NCBI GenBank assembly: GCA_052034135.1
Contig: JBPOJC010000044.1
Coordinates: forward strand, 1 to 27,430
Direction: 5' to 3'
DNA length: 27,430 bases
Origin: JAGPKI01 sp052034135
GTDB lineage: Bacteria > Caldisericota > Caldisericia > UBA6126 > JAGPKI01
Of this stretch, positions 1-7,260 are shown piece by piece. How positions within the stretch are numbered: the first letter of the stretch is position 1; each line of letters begins with the position of its first letter. The position numbers were made by a program, and so were the translations under genes. The notes under the pieces were generated by a model. The model worked only from the letters and a program-made list of their open reading frames with translations, was not told the DNA's origin and did not search any database.

Positions 1-197
1 TCCTAAGTATGAGAAAATATTAAAGACAAAAAATGGTCTGGATCCCCGATAAAAGATTTCGGGGATGACAGTTTGTAGAGGTTCGGGGATGACCACTTCC
101 CCGTCATCCTGAGGGAGCGTATTTTGCAACCGAAGGGACTCCTTCTTGATGCGTAAAAGGAGGTATTCATCAGGACGTGTGCGAAAATACCGCACTT

Positions 198-284
198 CGG
201 AATGACTGTTGGGTGGTGACACCTTGAGGAGAGGAGCTTATTTCAAACGACGTAAAAGCCTCGACCCCACCCCGTCACCCTAAG
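198..284. repeat. 87-bp direct repeat, copy 1
   Basis: This unit runs from CGGAATGACTG to CACCCTAAG. It is repeated at 415-501 in the same orientation with only two mismatches that I can see (219 versus 436, and the base after TTTCAAA). The two copies start 217 bp apart. The outer parts are partly self-complementary (GGGTGGTGACACC against the CCCCACCCCGTCACC side), so a folded transcript is possible. Confidence 0.85.
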
Positions 285-414
285 GAGCGTATCTAAAAGC
301 GACGAAGGGTCTCCTTCTTTTTACTTCCTTGTACATGTCTGAATAAGAAAAACAGACAGGAATGTCTGTTCTACAATGATAAAAGATTAAATGAGGAGAT
401 TCTTCGCTTACGCC

Positions 415-501
415 CGGAATGACTGTTGGGTGGTGTCACCTTGAGGAGAGGAGCTTATTTCAAAAGACGTAAAAGCCTCGACCCCACCCCGTCACCCTAA
501 G
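415..501. repeat. 87-bp direct repeat, copy 2
   Basis: This is the second copy of the unit at 198-284, differing at two positions. The 130 bp between the copies (285-414) hold the segment that recurs inverted at about 24819-24930, including AACAGACAGGAATG and GAGGAGATTCTTCGC. Confidence 0.85.
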
Positions 502-536
502 TAAGCTTCTTTTGCGACTGAAGTAATACGTTTTCC

Positions 537-564
537 TTGATAAGAATATTATAAAGTTTATAAT
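537..564 (+). promoter_or_regulatory. Putative sigma-70 promoter for the hicBA pair
   Basis: A -35-like TTGATA at 537-542 is followed, after a 16-bp spacer, by a consensus -10 TATAAT at 559-564. A ribosome binding site AGGAG at 591-595 lies 10 bases before the hicB ATG at 606. This promoter sits immediately after the repeat block. Confidence 0.55.
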
Positions 565-605
565 AAGTCAGAGACAAGTAATGAAGCTTAAGGAGAAAAA
601 CTTAA

Positions 606-836
606 ATGAAAAAAATTATTCAAGTTAGAATCTATAAGGGTGACAAATACTATGTTGCTGAATGTATTGATTTACCGGTAGTTAGCCAGGGGAAAAATTT
701 AGATGAAGTATCAGAAAATATTAAGGAAGCCATTCTCTTACATTTAGAAGGAGAGAATTTAGAAGAATTGGATATCTCGCCTGATTTTACTATCTTGATT
801 AATTATGAAATTGAACCAACCTATGCAAAGGCTTAG
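606..836 (+). CDS. hicB: HicB-family antitoxin (type II toxin-antitoxin)
   Basis: This 76-residue protein has the compact HicB/UPF0150 fold signature. The N-terminal strand MKKIIQVRIYKGDKYYVAECIDLP is followed by VVSQGKNLDEVSENIKEAILLHLEG, the usual 'P.v.sqG.t.eEa..nl.eAi.l.le' pattern. HicB proteins bind and neutralise the HicA mRNA interferase and usually repress their own operon. No extra DNA-binding domain is visible in this short form, so repression may need the complex. The next gene overlaps its 3' end by 14 bp, which is typical of co-translated toxin-antitoxin pairs. The order is antitoxin first, the reverse of the classic hicAB arrangement but common in short HicB variants. Confidence 0.85.
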   Translation: MKKIIQVRIYKGDKYYVAECIDLPVVSQGKNLDEVSENIKEAILLHLEGENLEELDISPDFTILINYEIEPTYAKA

Positions 837-1014
837 AGTTTTATCTGGGGCAGATGTAATAAAGATATTTTCTGATTTTGAATTCAAGATATTATCACAA
901 AAGGGAAGCCATATAAAACTACAAAGAATCTTAACTGATGGGACAAAGCAGTCTTTAACTTTACCATTACATAATGAACTTGATAAGGGTACTCTTAAAG
1001 CTATTTTTAGATAA
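823..1014 (+). CDS. hicA: HicA-family mRNA interferase toxin, apparently cut short at its C-terminus
   Basis: HicA toxins are small double-stranded-RNA-binding-fold proteins that cleave mRNA. The family pattern is visible: RVLSGADVIKIFSDFEF, then the GSH motif with its catalytic histidine (QKGSHIKLQR), then LTLPLHNELDKGTLKAIFR. I prefer the ATG at 823 to the in-frame ATG at 805 because HicA proteins normally begin just before 'LSG.ev'. The frame stops at TAA (1012-1014). It then stays open to TAG at 1069-1071, encoding ALRYIEEEKLKPYFYNKD, which resembles the usual C-terminus of HicA variants ending RQALRYIPEEELRPYFY. The TAA sits where a Gln codon (CAA) would be expected, so one C-to-T change could have truncated the gene. 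The catalytic part is intact; activity is uncertain. Confidence 0.75.
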   Translation: MQRLRVLSGADVIKIFSDFEFKILSQKGSHIKLQRILTDGTKQSLTLPLHNELDKGTLKAIFR

Positions 1015-1210
1015 GCTTTGAGATATATTGAAGAAGAGAAACTAAAACCTTATTTCTACAATAAAGATTAGAAATAATTAGCCGCAATCATAGACCCAGG
1101 ACAAAGGTGTGAATATTAACACACGAGTTTTGGATAATCTGATGAAAAACAAAATTTAAAATAGCTCATACTGTTAATTTTTCCCTCCATATATATAAGT
1201 GGGGTAAAAA

Positions 1211-1269
1211 TGACAATTCTGTCACTCCTAACTCGAAAAATTAATGTTTGATGTGTTTTGTGATATAAT
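1211..1269 (+). promoter_or_regulatory. Putative operator palindrome and extended -10 promoter
   Basis: A perfect inverted repeat TGACA-ATTC-TGTCA lies at 1211-1224. Downstream are a weak -35 TTAATG (1241-1246), a 17-bp spacer, and TGA-TATAAT (1261-1269), an extended -10. Transcription would begin near 1276, only about 7 bases before the ATG at 1283. The palindrome lies just upstream of the -35, where an activator or repressor could act. The cognate regulator is not identifiable from the sequence. Confidence 0.4.
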
Positions 1270-3268
1270 TTTAAATAGTGTGATGCATAAGAAAGATGTT
1301 CTTATTATTGGTAATGACACAGGTCTATATAACATTTGTGAAGAGATTATATCTTTAAATAATAAGATAAACTTAACTGTCATAGTCGATGGAGAGCATA
1401 TTTATAATATAGATGATTCACCAAAACACACAAATTATCCAACAATTTATGGCAAAGTGATAAAAATCGATCCTTATAAAAAAGAGGTAACATTATCTAA
1501 TGGTGGACTTATTGCTTACGAATTTTTAATTTTAACCCCCGAAGTTTCTCTGCCATTTACTATTAGTGAGAATATTACGGGCATTTACCCCGTTTACGAT
1601 AAGGAAACAATAACAAATCTTAAAGAAATCATATCTCCTTCCAAATACATTTTAGTGGTGGGTATAATAGACGAAGAACTTAATAAAAAACTTTATGAGT
1701 ATGGTAAAACCTTTGAAATAAAAGAACCTAAAGATATTAAAGAAATTAAATGTTTTGATGGGAAAATTACATCAGTTGTTCTTTCTGATAACAGGCTCAT
1801 CTTTACTGATGCAATAATAGTAAATTCTTATCTTAGAATGAAACCAAAAAGTCTAATTGAGGCTGGGTTAAGTCTTGATAAGCTCGAGCTTCTAAATGTT
1901 TATTACATCGACACATATGAAAATACATCCAATTTCCAGAATTTACTATCGAGGTTAAAGCCACCATTACTCTATGCCTGCCCTGAAAAGCTTAAAGTTA
2001 TTCCGGAATGTAATTACATAACCAATGAAACAGATAGTTGTGGTTATTACAATTCCCAAGTTTGTATGATTCAGAACGCCAAAGATGTAAAAGAAAACAC
2101 AATAATAACACGGTTTATTGAGAGTAATATCACAGGCTTTTTAAATGAAGATACCTGCAATCTATGTGAATTAAGTAATTGTAAAAATGATTTTCACCTT
2201 TGTGGGCTTTCTAATGAAGAGATTTGCATGCGTGAATTTGTTGAGAAAACTCTCAAAACTCTTATCTATAGATATGGACTTTTTTCAAAAAGACTCAAAA
2301 TTGACCCATCAATTTTTAAAGTCAGTAATGTATTGCAAACTTTAAAAATCGGTGAACTGAAGAATCTTTCTCAAATCTTAATTAAACAAAATAATGAGCT
2401 TCTTAAATACTTATTTCTAAAAAGTAGCGACCTAAACACCGCAAATATTGATTTTAACTTTGGTGTATTCGACGAGAATAAAATTAATGTTCTTTACATT
2501 AGCAATCGGGAATATATAGATAACAATTTCTTTAAATATATTAAAGAAAATAATATTTTTAACCTTATCTGCATGGGCTGTGGAGGTATAGAAACCGCAG
2601 TAAAATTTGATTTACCCATATTAGGTGGCGTTTTAGATGAGGAATTTGCCTCTTTAACAGGACTATTGGATGGAGTAATTATTGATGAAGGTTGCATGTT
2701 AGCAGGTTTTATAAAAAAGATTAGTGAGTTAGAAATACCTCTACTCTTAAAATGTAGGAGCACAAAGGATGCCTTCTCATTCTTAAGTTCATTAAATGTT
2801 AGAAGCAGGAATGATAATCATTTAACACTATCAAAAAGTAAAGCCTACATTGGCTTACCAGATAAAAATTTAAGTAAATTAAATGTCAAGGGATATGTCA
2901 TCATACCAGGTTGCAGCGGTTCATGCCTGGGTGGGAAATTTATTGATGGCATAAAAGAGTTCATATCAAATGATTATGCAATATTTGCTTCAGGATGTAG
3001 TCTTATGAATTTAGCTAATCTCGGGTATCTCGGGGCTGCTCATAGCTATTCCTCATCTTTAAAAGTATTTGGAATTGGAAGTTTCTATCGAATATATGAG
3101 CTCGGTGAAAATTTAAAAAATAGCAATTTGACAGTTAATATTTACCTTCAAGGTATAATAAAGCATGATGCAATATTAGATGCTTTAACACTAAAAGAGC
3201 ATTTTGGCTTTAAAATAATTACAGATAATAATAAGGTAAATAACTATTTAAATGCACTTTATGGATGA
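1244..3268 (+). CDS. Fusion of a degenerate FAD/NAD-type domain and a CODH/hybrid-cluster-like domain
   Basis: Residues about 15-240 resemble a pyridine-nucleotide-disulfide oxidoreductase fold (VLIIGNDTGLYNICEE; ...AYEFLILTPE) but the nucleotide-binding glycines are poorly kept. Cysteines 246, 256, 266 and 274 follow, then C305-x2-C308-x4-C313-x6-C320, like the B-cluster motif of Ni-Fe CO dehydrogenases. Residues 440-490 (CMGCGGIETAV..LPILGGVLDEEF..LTG..DGVIIDEGC) match the CooS segment MCCTGNE...G+P+AGNFLQQEL..TGA+DAMVVDVQC; C446 and C484 are 38 apart, as in CooS. PGCSGSC (C557) and SGCSL (C585) match two further cluster ligands. The CooS histidine ligand is missing, and the last cysteine ligand is replaced in GSF (F614). 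It is probably an iron-sulfur redox protein; CO oxidation is doubtful. ATG 1283 is an alternative start. It overlaps the next gene by 17 bp. Confidence 0.6.
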   Translation: MFDVFCDIILNSVMHKKDVLIIGNDTGLYNICEEIISLNNKINLTVIVDGEHIYNIDDSPKHTNYPTIYGKVIKIDPYKKEVTLSNGGLIAYEFLILTPEVSLPFTISENITGIYPVYDKETITNLKEIISPSKYILVVGIIDEELNKKLYEYGKTFEIKEPKDIKEIKCFDGKITSVVLSDNRLIFTDAIIVNSYLRMKPKSLIEAGLSLDKLELLNVYYIDTYENTSNFQNLLSRLKPPLLYACPEKLKVIPECNYITNETDSCGYYNSQVCMIQNAKDVKENTIITRFIESNITGFLNEDTCNLCELSNCKNDFHLCGLSNEEICMREFVEKTLKTLIYRYGLFSKRLKIDPSIFKVSNVLQTLKIGELKNLSQILIKQNNELLKYLFLKSSDLNTANIDFNFGVFDENKINVLYISNREYIDNNFFKYIKENNIFNLICMGCGGIETAVKFDLPILGGVLDEEFASLTGLLDGVIIDEGCMLAGFIKKISELEIPLLLKCRSTKDAFSFLSSLNVRSRNDNHLTLSKSKAYIGLPDKNLSKLNVKGYVIIPGCSGSCLGGKFIDGIKEFISNDYAIFASGCSLMNLANLGYLGAAHSYSSSLKVFGIGSFYRIYELGENLKNSNLTVNIYLQGIIKHDAILDALTLKEHFGFKIITDNNKVNNYLNALYG

Positions 3269-4058
3269 GCGTGTTAGTTGTGAGATTATAATCATTGGAA
3301 ATGAAATATTAAGTGGATTTGTAAAAGAAACAAACTCACATTTTCTAATAGATTATTTTACAAACTTAGGGGGTAAAATCGAAAGGGTTGCCTGCATTCA
3401 GGATGATGTTTCCATTATTTCAAACGAGATAAGAGAAACCTTTAAAAGAGGAACAAAATTAATTGTCTGTTCTGGAGGCCTCGGGCCTACCGATGATGAC
3501 ATAACTTTAGAAGGAATATCTAAAGGGTTATCGCTACCCCTTTTTAAAGATGATAATGCATTGAAGATGATTAAAGAAAGCTATATTAAGCTATTCAATG
3601 AAGGTAAAACACAAATAAGAGATCTTACTCCCGAAAGAGAGAAAATGAGCTATTTGCCAGTTGGTAGTGTTCCACTTTATAACGCAATAGGCGCAGCCCC
3701 TGGAGTATTAATCAAGTATTCAAATAAATATATACTCTCTCTTCCTGGAGTGCCAGCTGAGCTTAAATACATATTAAAAAACTCTTTTAAGCCATTCATT
3801 AAAGGATTATTTCCAGAAAAAATAAAAAAGATTAAAAAAAGCTTCTTCCTCGATATTACTGATGAATCTTTAATTGCCAAACGGCTTAAAGAAGTACGTT
3901 CTCTCTATAAGGATCTCTATATAAAATCCAAACCTGGAAAAGAAAAAAATCTATTTAGAGTAGAGATTGTTATTTTTGGTGTTGGAGTTAAAGAGGAGGT
4001 TCAAAGAAGAATTGGGGAAGTTGCCAAAATATTTAAATCTGATACAAATTATTTATAA
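3252..4058 (+). CDS. CinA-type molybdopterin-binding-domain (MoCF) protein
   Basis: The protein of 268 residues matches the N-terminal half of CinA. GNEILSG lies at 16-22 with TNSHFL after it, SGGLGPTDDD at 74-83, and IGAAPGV and LSLPGVPAEL further on. In CinA this MoCF-like domain acts as an ADP-ribose/NMN-related pyrophosphatase, and a C-terminal amidase domain deamidates nicotinamide mononucleotide. The amidase half is absent here, so this is the stand-alone form. Starts at 3252 or 3261 (MDERVSCEIIII) are both possible; both lie inside the end of the preceding gene, suggesting translational coupling. Its link to the CODH-like protein is unexplained. Confidence 0.75.
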   Translation: MHFMDERVSCEIIIIGNEILSGFVKETNSHFLIDYFTNLGGKIERVACIQDDVSIISNEIRETFKRGTKLIVCSGGLGPTDDDITLEGISKGLSLPLFKDDNALKMIKESYIKLFNEGKTQIRDLTPEREKMSYLPVGSVPLYNAIGAAPGVLIKYSNKYILSLPGVPAELKYILKNSFKPFIKGLFPEKIKKIKKSFFLDITDESLIAKRLKEVRSLYKDLYIKSKPGKEKNLFRVEIVIFGVGVKEEVQRRIGEVAKIFKSDTNYL

Positions 4059-4108
4059 AAACACTCGAGTTTTATTAATATTAGATCAAACACAAAAGGA
4101 GAGGAATT

Positions 4109-6763
4109 ATGAAAAAAATTAAATCTGTTATTAACATATTATGCTTGCTGGCTGTATTCATACTTACAAATATATTCATTGGTGGGGTAGTTTTTAGCGA
4201 TCAAAAAATAGAAAATATAACCTGGCAGAAAGTATCCAATGGTCTCTATGGAGGGGTTGTAACAAGCATATGTGTTGATTCTACCTATAAAAATATTATT
4301 TATGCAGGTACTATTAGGGGTGGAATTTATGTCTCAAAGGACTCTGGTTTAAATTGGGCTTCAAAAAATAATGGTCTTAAAAACCTATATATTCACTCAC
4401 TTCTAAGCATTAATGGAAAAGTTTTTGCCGGTACCGAGGATTTTATATATATTTCGGATGATTTAGGTGAAAACTGGAGTAAAACTACAGAAGATTTAAA
4501 AGAAATAACAGTAAAAACGCTTAAAGCAGCCCTCGGAAATGAAGATAAAAAAATAACCATTTTTGCAGGAACAAACAAAGGTTTATATATATCAAGTGAT
4601 ATAGGGCTTAGCTGGATAAAATCAGATTTAAATACCCCAATTGATGTCTTAGCAATTGAAGTTGACCCGAATAATAGTAATGTTATTTTTATTTCCGGAA
4701 GAGGTACACTCTTCTTTAAGTCAGAGGATTCTGGAAATAGCTGGATAGACCTTAGAGGTGCTGAAAATATGAACGAATTTCAAGCCATTCTAATTGACTC
4801 AAGAAATTCTCAAATCATTTATGGAGGCACTTCTTCAAAAGGAGTCTGGAAATCCAGTAATGGTGGCAGGAGCTTTATATCTTTCAGTGAAGGTCTTGAA
4901 AACCTATATATAAGTGCAATATTACAGAAAAAGGATAGTAAAGAAATATTTACTTCCACTTATGGAGGTATATTTGTTTTTTCTGAGAGCAACAATACCT
5001 GGCAAAAAGTTGGTTTTGGGCCATTCAATGAAAATATTATGTGTTTTACATATATCGAGAATACACAAAATGCAGGTATTATTTGTGGTACAAATGGTGG
5101 GGGGTTATTTTTACTTAAAGATGTAGATAGTAGTGGTGTATGGCAGCAGGTAAATACAGGACTTGATAATCTTCATATAAGATCCATTAAATGTTTTGGT
5201 TCGGGCGAGAGACTCATTGTGGCTTCATGGGGAGCTGGAATATTTAAATCAATTGACTTTGGAAACAGCTGGACATCGCAAAATAGCGGAATTACAAATC
5301 CTCTCATTCTCTGTATAGAGGGTAATGACAAAAATACCATATTTGCTGGTACTTACAATGGTGGATTGTTTAAGTCAAACAATTACGGCGATACCTGGGA
5401 AAAACTTAATTCGCCAACCCTATTAAGTAGATACATTTATTCTATTTCATTCGACCCTCAAGATCCTAAAAGAATTTTTGCTGGAACCGATGATGGGATA
5501 TTTAGAAGTGTTAATGAGGGTGAATCCTGGGCAAGAGTATTTTCTCTCACATCTGAAGTAGGCAACATTAAATTGGGAGAAATAGTAGATATAGAAATAA
5601 GCAAGGAAAACACTAAAGTAATATTTGCTGCATCGTATGGCTCGGGCATTTATATATCAAGAGATGGTGGAGATTCATGGCTTCCTGCAAATAGTGGTCT
5701 CGGAAATTTAAATGTTTTATCAATAAAAATTGATCCCTTATCCAAAAATGTTCTTTATGCTTCCACGTTTGGTGGTGGAGTATATAAATCAAGTGATTTT
5801 GGAGCATCGTGGACGACTTCAAGCGAAGGTTTGAGTAATAGTTTCGTTTATAACATATTTATAAATCCATCAAACGGAAACTTATATGCTTCAACGGAGG
5901 CTGGTATCTATGAAAGTTTGGACAAAGGAAAGAGTTGGAACATTTATGGTACAGGACTTGAAAATATAAGCGTAAGGGAAGTCTGTTATAATCCATCGGA
6001 TTTAAAATTGTATGCGGGTTCCTACGGAAATGGTGCATTCAAAAGTGTTAGATTGCCAGGAACACCCGTACCTATGAGCCCACAAAATGAAAGTAAAATC
6101 ATAACACTTCGTCCAATGCTAACATGGTCTGAAGTTGGTGGAAGCGATGTACCGTATACATACACTCTACAAATCAGCAAAGATCCAACATTTTTGGAAA
6201 TAGTTTTTGATAGAACAGGCATTACAGGAAATCAATTTATAATACCAGAGGGAGTTCTTGAAAAAGGGAGAGCATATTTCTGGAGAATTAAAGTTTCTAA
6301 CCAGTTTGGCGATTCAAAATGGTCAATTACTTATAAATTTTACACTATAACAAAAATTGTTTTAAGAATTGGTAATCCTTTAATGGAGGTAGATTCTGAA
6401 ACTCGCGAGATAGATCCAGGACGAGGCACCGCTCCCGTTATAAAAGAAGGAAGAACTTTTTTACCTATAAGAAGTTTAGTTGAGACTCTTTCAGGCAATA
6501 TCACTTGGAACGAACAAACAAAGAAAGTAACAATTGAGCTTAAAGATATAAATATAGAACTCACGATTGGTAGTAATGTGGCTATTGTTAATGGTAAAAA
6601 AGTGCAAATTGATCCCGACAATCCAAAAGTTACTCCTTTTATAGAAAATGGACGCACAATGCTTCCATTAAGGTTTGTGGCAGAAAATTTGGGAGCTGAA
6701 GTTGACTGGGAAGCTCAAACGCAAACTATTACCATTGTATATCCAGCTAAATTTAGTTTTTGA
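4109..6763 (+). CDS. Secreted Asp-box (BNR) repeat protein with Fn3-like and copper-amine-oxidase-type stalk domains
   Basis: A strong ribosome binding site (AGGAGAGG, about 4097-4104) precedes the ATG. Residues 1-32 form a signal peptide or N-terminal anchor (KKIKSVINILCLLAVFILTNIFIGG). Residues about 35-645 hold roughly eleven Asp-box repeats of the form S-x-D-x-G-x-S/T-W (for example SKDSGLNW, SDDLGENW, SIDFGNSW, SRDGGDSW, SSDFGASW, SLDKGKSW), the signature of beta-propeller photosystem-stability/sortilin/sialidase-like folds. Residues about 650-750 look like an Fn3/Ig-type module (PVPMSPQNES...YFWRIKVSNQFGDSKW). Residues 752-884 contain two copies of the copper amine oxidase N-terminal (stalk) motif (GRTFLPIRSLVETLSG; GRTMLPLRFVAENLGAEVDW). 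No sialidase catalytic set is evident. It is most likely a cell-surface binding or scaffold protein, apparently monocistronic. Confidence 0.8.
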   Translation: MKKIKSVINILCLLAVFILTNIFIGGVVFSDQKIENITWQKVSNGLYGGVVTSICVDSTYKNIIYAGTIRGGIYVSKDSGLNWASKNNGLKNLYIHSLLSINGKVFAGTEDFIYISDDLGENWSKTTEDLKEITVKTLKAALGNEDKKITIFAGTNKGLYISSDIGLSWIKSDLNTPIDVLAIEVDPNNSNVIFISGRGTLFFKSEDSGNSWIDLRGAENMNEFQAILIDSRNSQIIYGGTSSKGVWKSSNGGRSFISFSEGLENLYISAILQKKDSKEIFTSTYGGIFVFSESNNTWQKVGFGPFNENIMCFTYIENTQNAGIICGTNGGGLFLLKDVDSSGVWQQVNTGLDNLHIRSIKCFGSGERLIVASWGAGIFKSIDFGNSWTSQNSGITNPLILCIEGNDKNTIFAGTYNGGLFKSNNYGDTWEKLNSPTLLSRYIYSISFDPQDPKRIFAGTDDGIFRSVNEGESWARVFSLTSEVGNIKLGEIVDIEISKENTKVIFAASYGSGIYISRDGGDSWLPANSGLGNLNVLSIKIDPLSKNVLYASTFGGGVYKSSDFGASWTTSSEGLSNSFVYNIFINPSNGNLYASTEAGIYESLDKGKSWNIYGTGLENISVREVCYNPSDLKLYAGSYGNGAFKSVRLPGTPVPMSPQNESKIITLRPMLTWSEVGGSDVPYTYTLQISKDPTFLEIVFDRTGITGNQFIIPEGVLEKGRAYFWRIKVSNQFGDSKWSITYKFYTITKIVLRIGNPLMEVDSETREIDPGRGTAPVIKEGRTFLPIRSLVETLSGNITWNEQTKKVTIELKDINIELTIGSNVAIVNGKKVQIDPDNPKVTPFIENGRTMLPLRFVAENLGAEVDWEAQTQTITIVYPAKFSF

Positions 6764-6864
6764 ATTTTATCCTGTTAAACATTGTTAAATTTTTGTAATG
6801 TTTGTTAATAGGTATATTTATAAAATATAAAAAACATTATTATGGTTTTGTTGAGGTGTAAAAT

Positions 6865-7260
6865 ATGGAATGCTTGAATTCTATTAGTGTTGAGTTAATA
6901 CCAACGGATGAAAATATTAAACTCTTAAGACTAATTTTATCTTTTGCCAGCGAATGTTTAGATTTTGATATTGATGAGATTGATGAATTTAAAGTAGCAC
7001 TTACTGAAATAGTTAGTTTCTTAAAACCTTATATATCAAATGATGAACCATTTAGATTTAGTTTTTATCATGAAAATAATGTGCTTGAGACAGAAATAGC
7101 TGCTCGTATTTGTGGAAGCTCTTTCGATATAGATGAAGCCAGCCCCATGTTTATAGTTGCTCGCTCTATGCTTGACGAATTAGCTTTCAACGATAAAGAA
7201 GATGGAACTTTTCTTGTTAGGATGGTTAAGCAAAAAAGAGGTAATAATGACAGAAAATAA
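6865..7260 (+). CDS. Degenerate RsbW/SpoIIAB-like anti-sigma factor
   Basis: The 131-residue length and layout fit the HATPase_c_2 anti-sigma family: IDEIDEFKVALTEIVSFLKPY (36-56) corresponds to the N-box helix 'iddi.lavsEa.tNai', and the C-terminus GTFLVRMVK corresponds to the last strand. The key ATP/Mg residues are not conserved. The asparagine expected four residues after E48 is F52, and no DxGxG box is visible in ARICGSSFDIDEASP. Sigma binding could persist without kinase activity. A ribosome binding site (GAGGTG) precedes the ATG. The sigma gene starts inside its last 14 bp, so the two are probably co-translated partners. The assignment rests on remote resemblance plus position. Confidence 0.6.
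   Translation: MECLNSISVELIPTDENIKLLRLILSFASECLDFDIDEIDEFKVALTEIVSFLKPYISNDEPFRFSFYHENNVLETEIAARICGSSFDIDEASPMFIVARSMLDELAFNDKEDGTFLVRMVKQKRGNNDRK

Larger units (their letters stand above)
1..540. repeat. Gene-free block of dispersed REP/MITE-like repeats
   Basis: There is no credible coding region here. The block is more GC-rich than the genes around it and is built from repeated modules. A perfect 8-bp hairpin stem pairs 42-49 with 59-66 and is followed by two copies of GGGGATGAC (61-69 and 85-93). Modules of the type CGTCATCCTGAG...GAAGGGACTCC start near 102 and 271. An 87-bp unit occurs twice (198-284 and 415-501). Positions 271-424 match, in reverse complement, the block at about 24818-24968. 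No transposase is present. Repeats containing GTCATTCTGAGC...GCGAAGAATCTC are known to be scattered between genes in many bacteria; assignment to that general class is inference. Confidence 0.8.

Noticed and set aside
805..822. Upstream ATG as the start of hicA
   Set aside because: The family normally starts just before the LSG motif, and the ATG at 823 fits that. The extra six residues would only extend the overlap with hicB.
1244..3268. Annotation as a nitrite reductase large subunit or ordinary NADH oxidase
   Set aside because: The FAD-domain motifs are weak, no sirohaem-binding pattern is seen, and the C-terminal 370 residues match CODH/Hcp segments instead.
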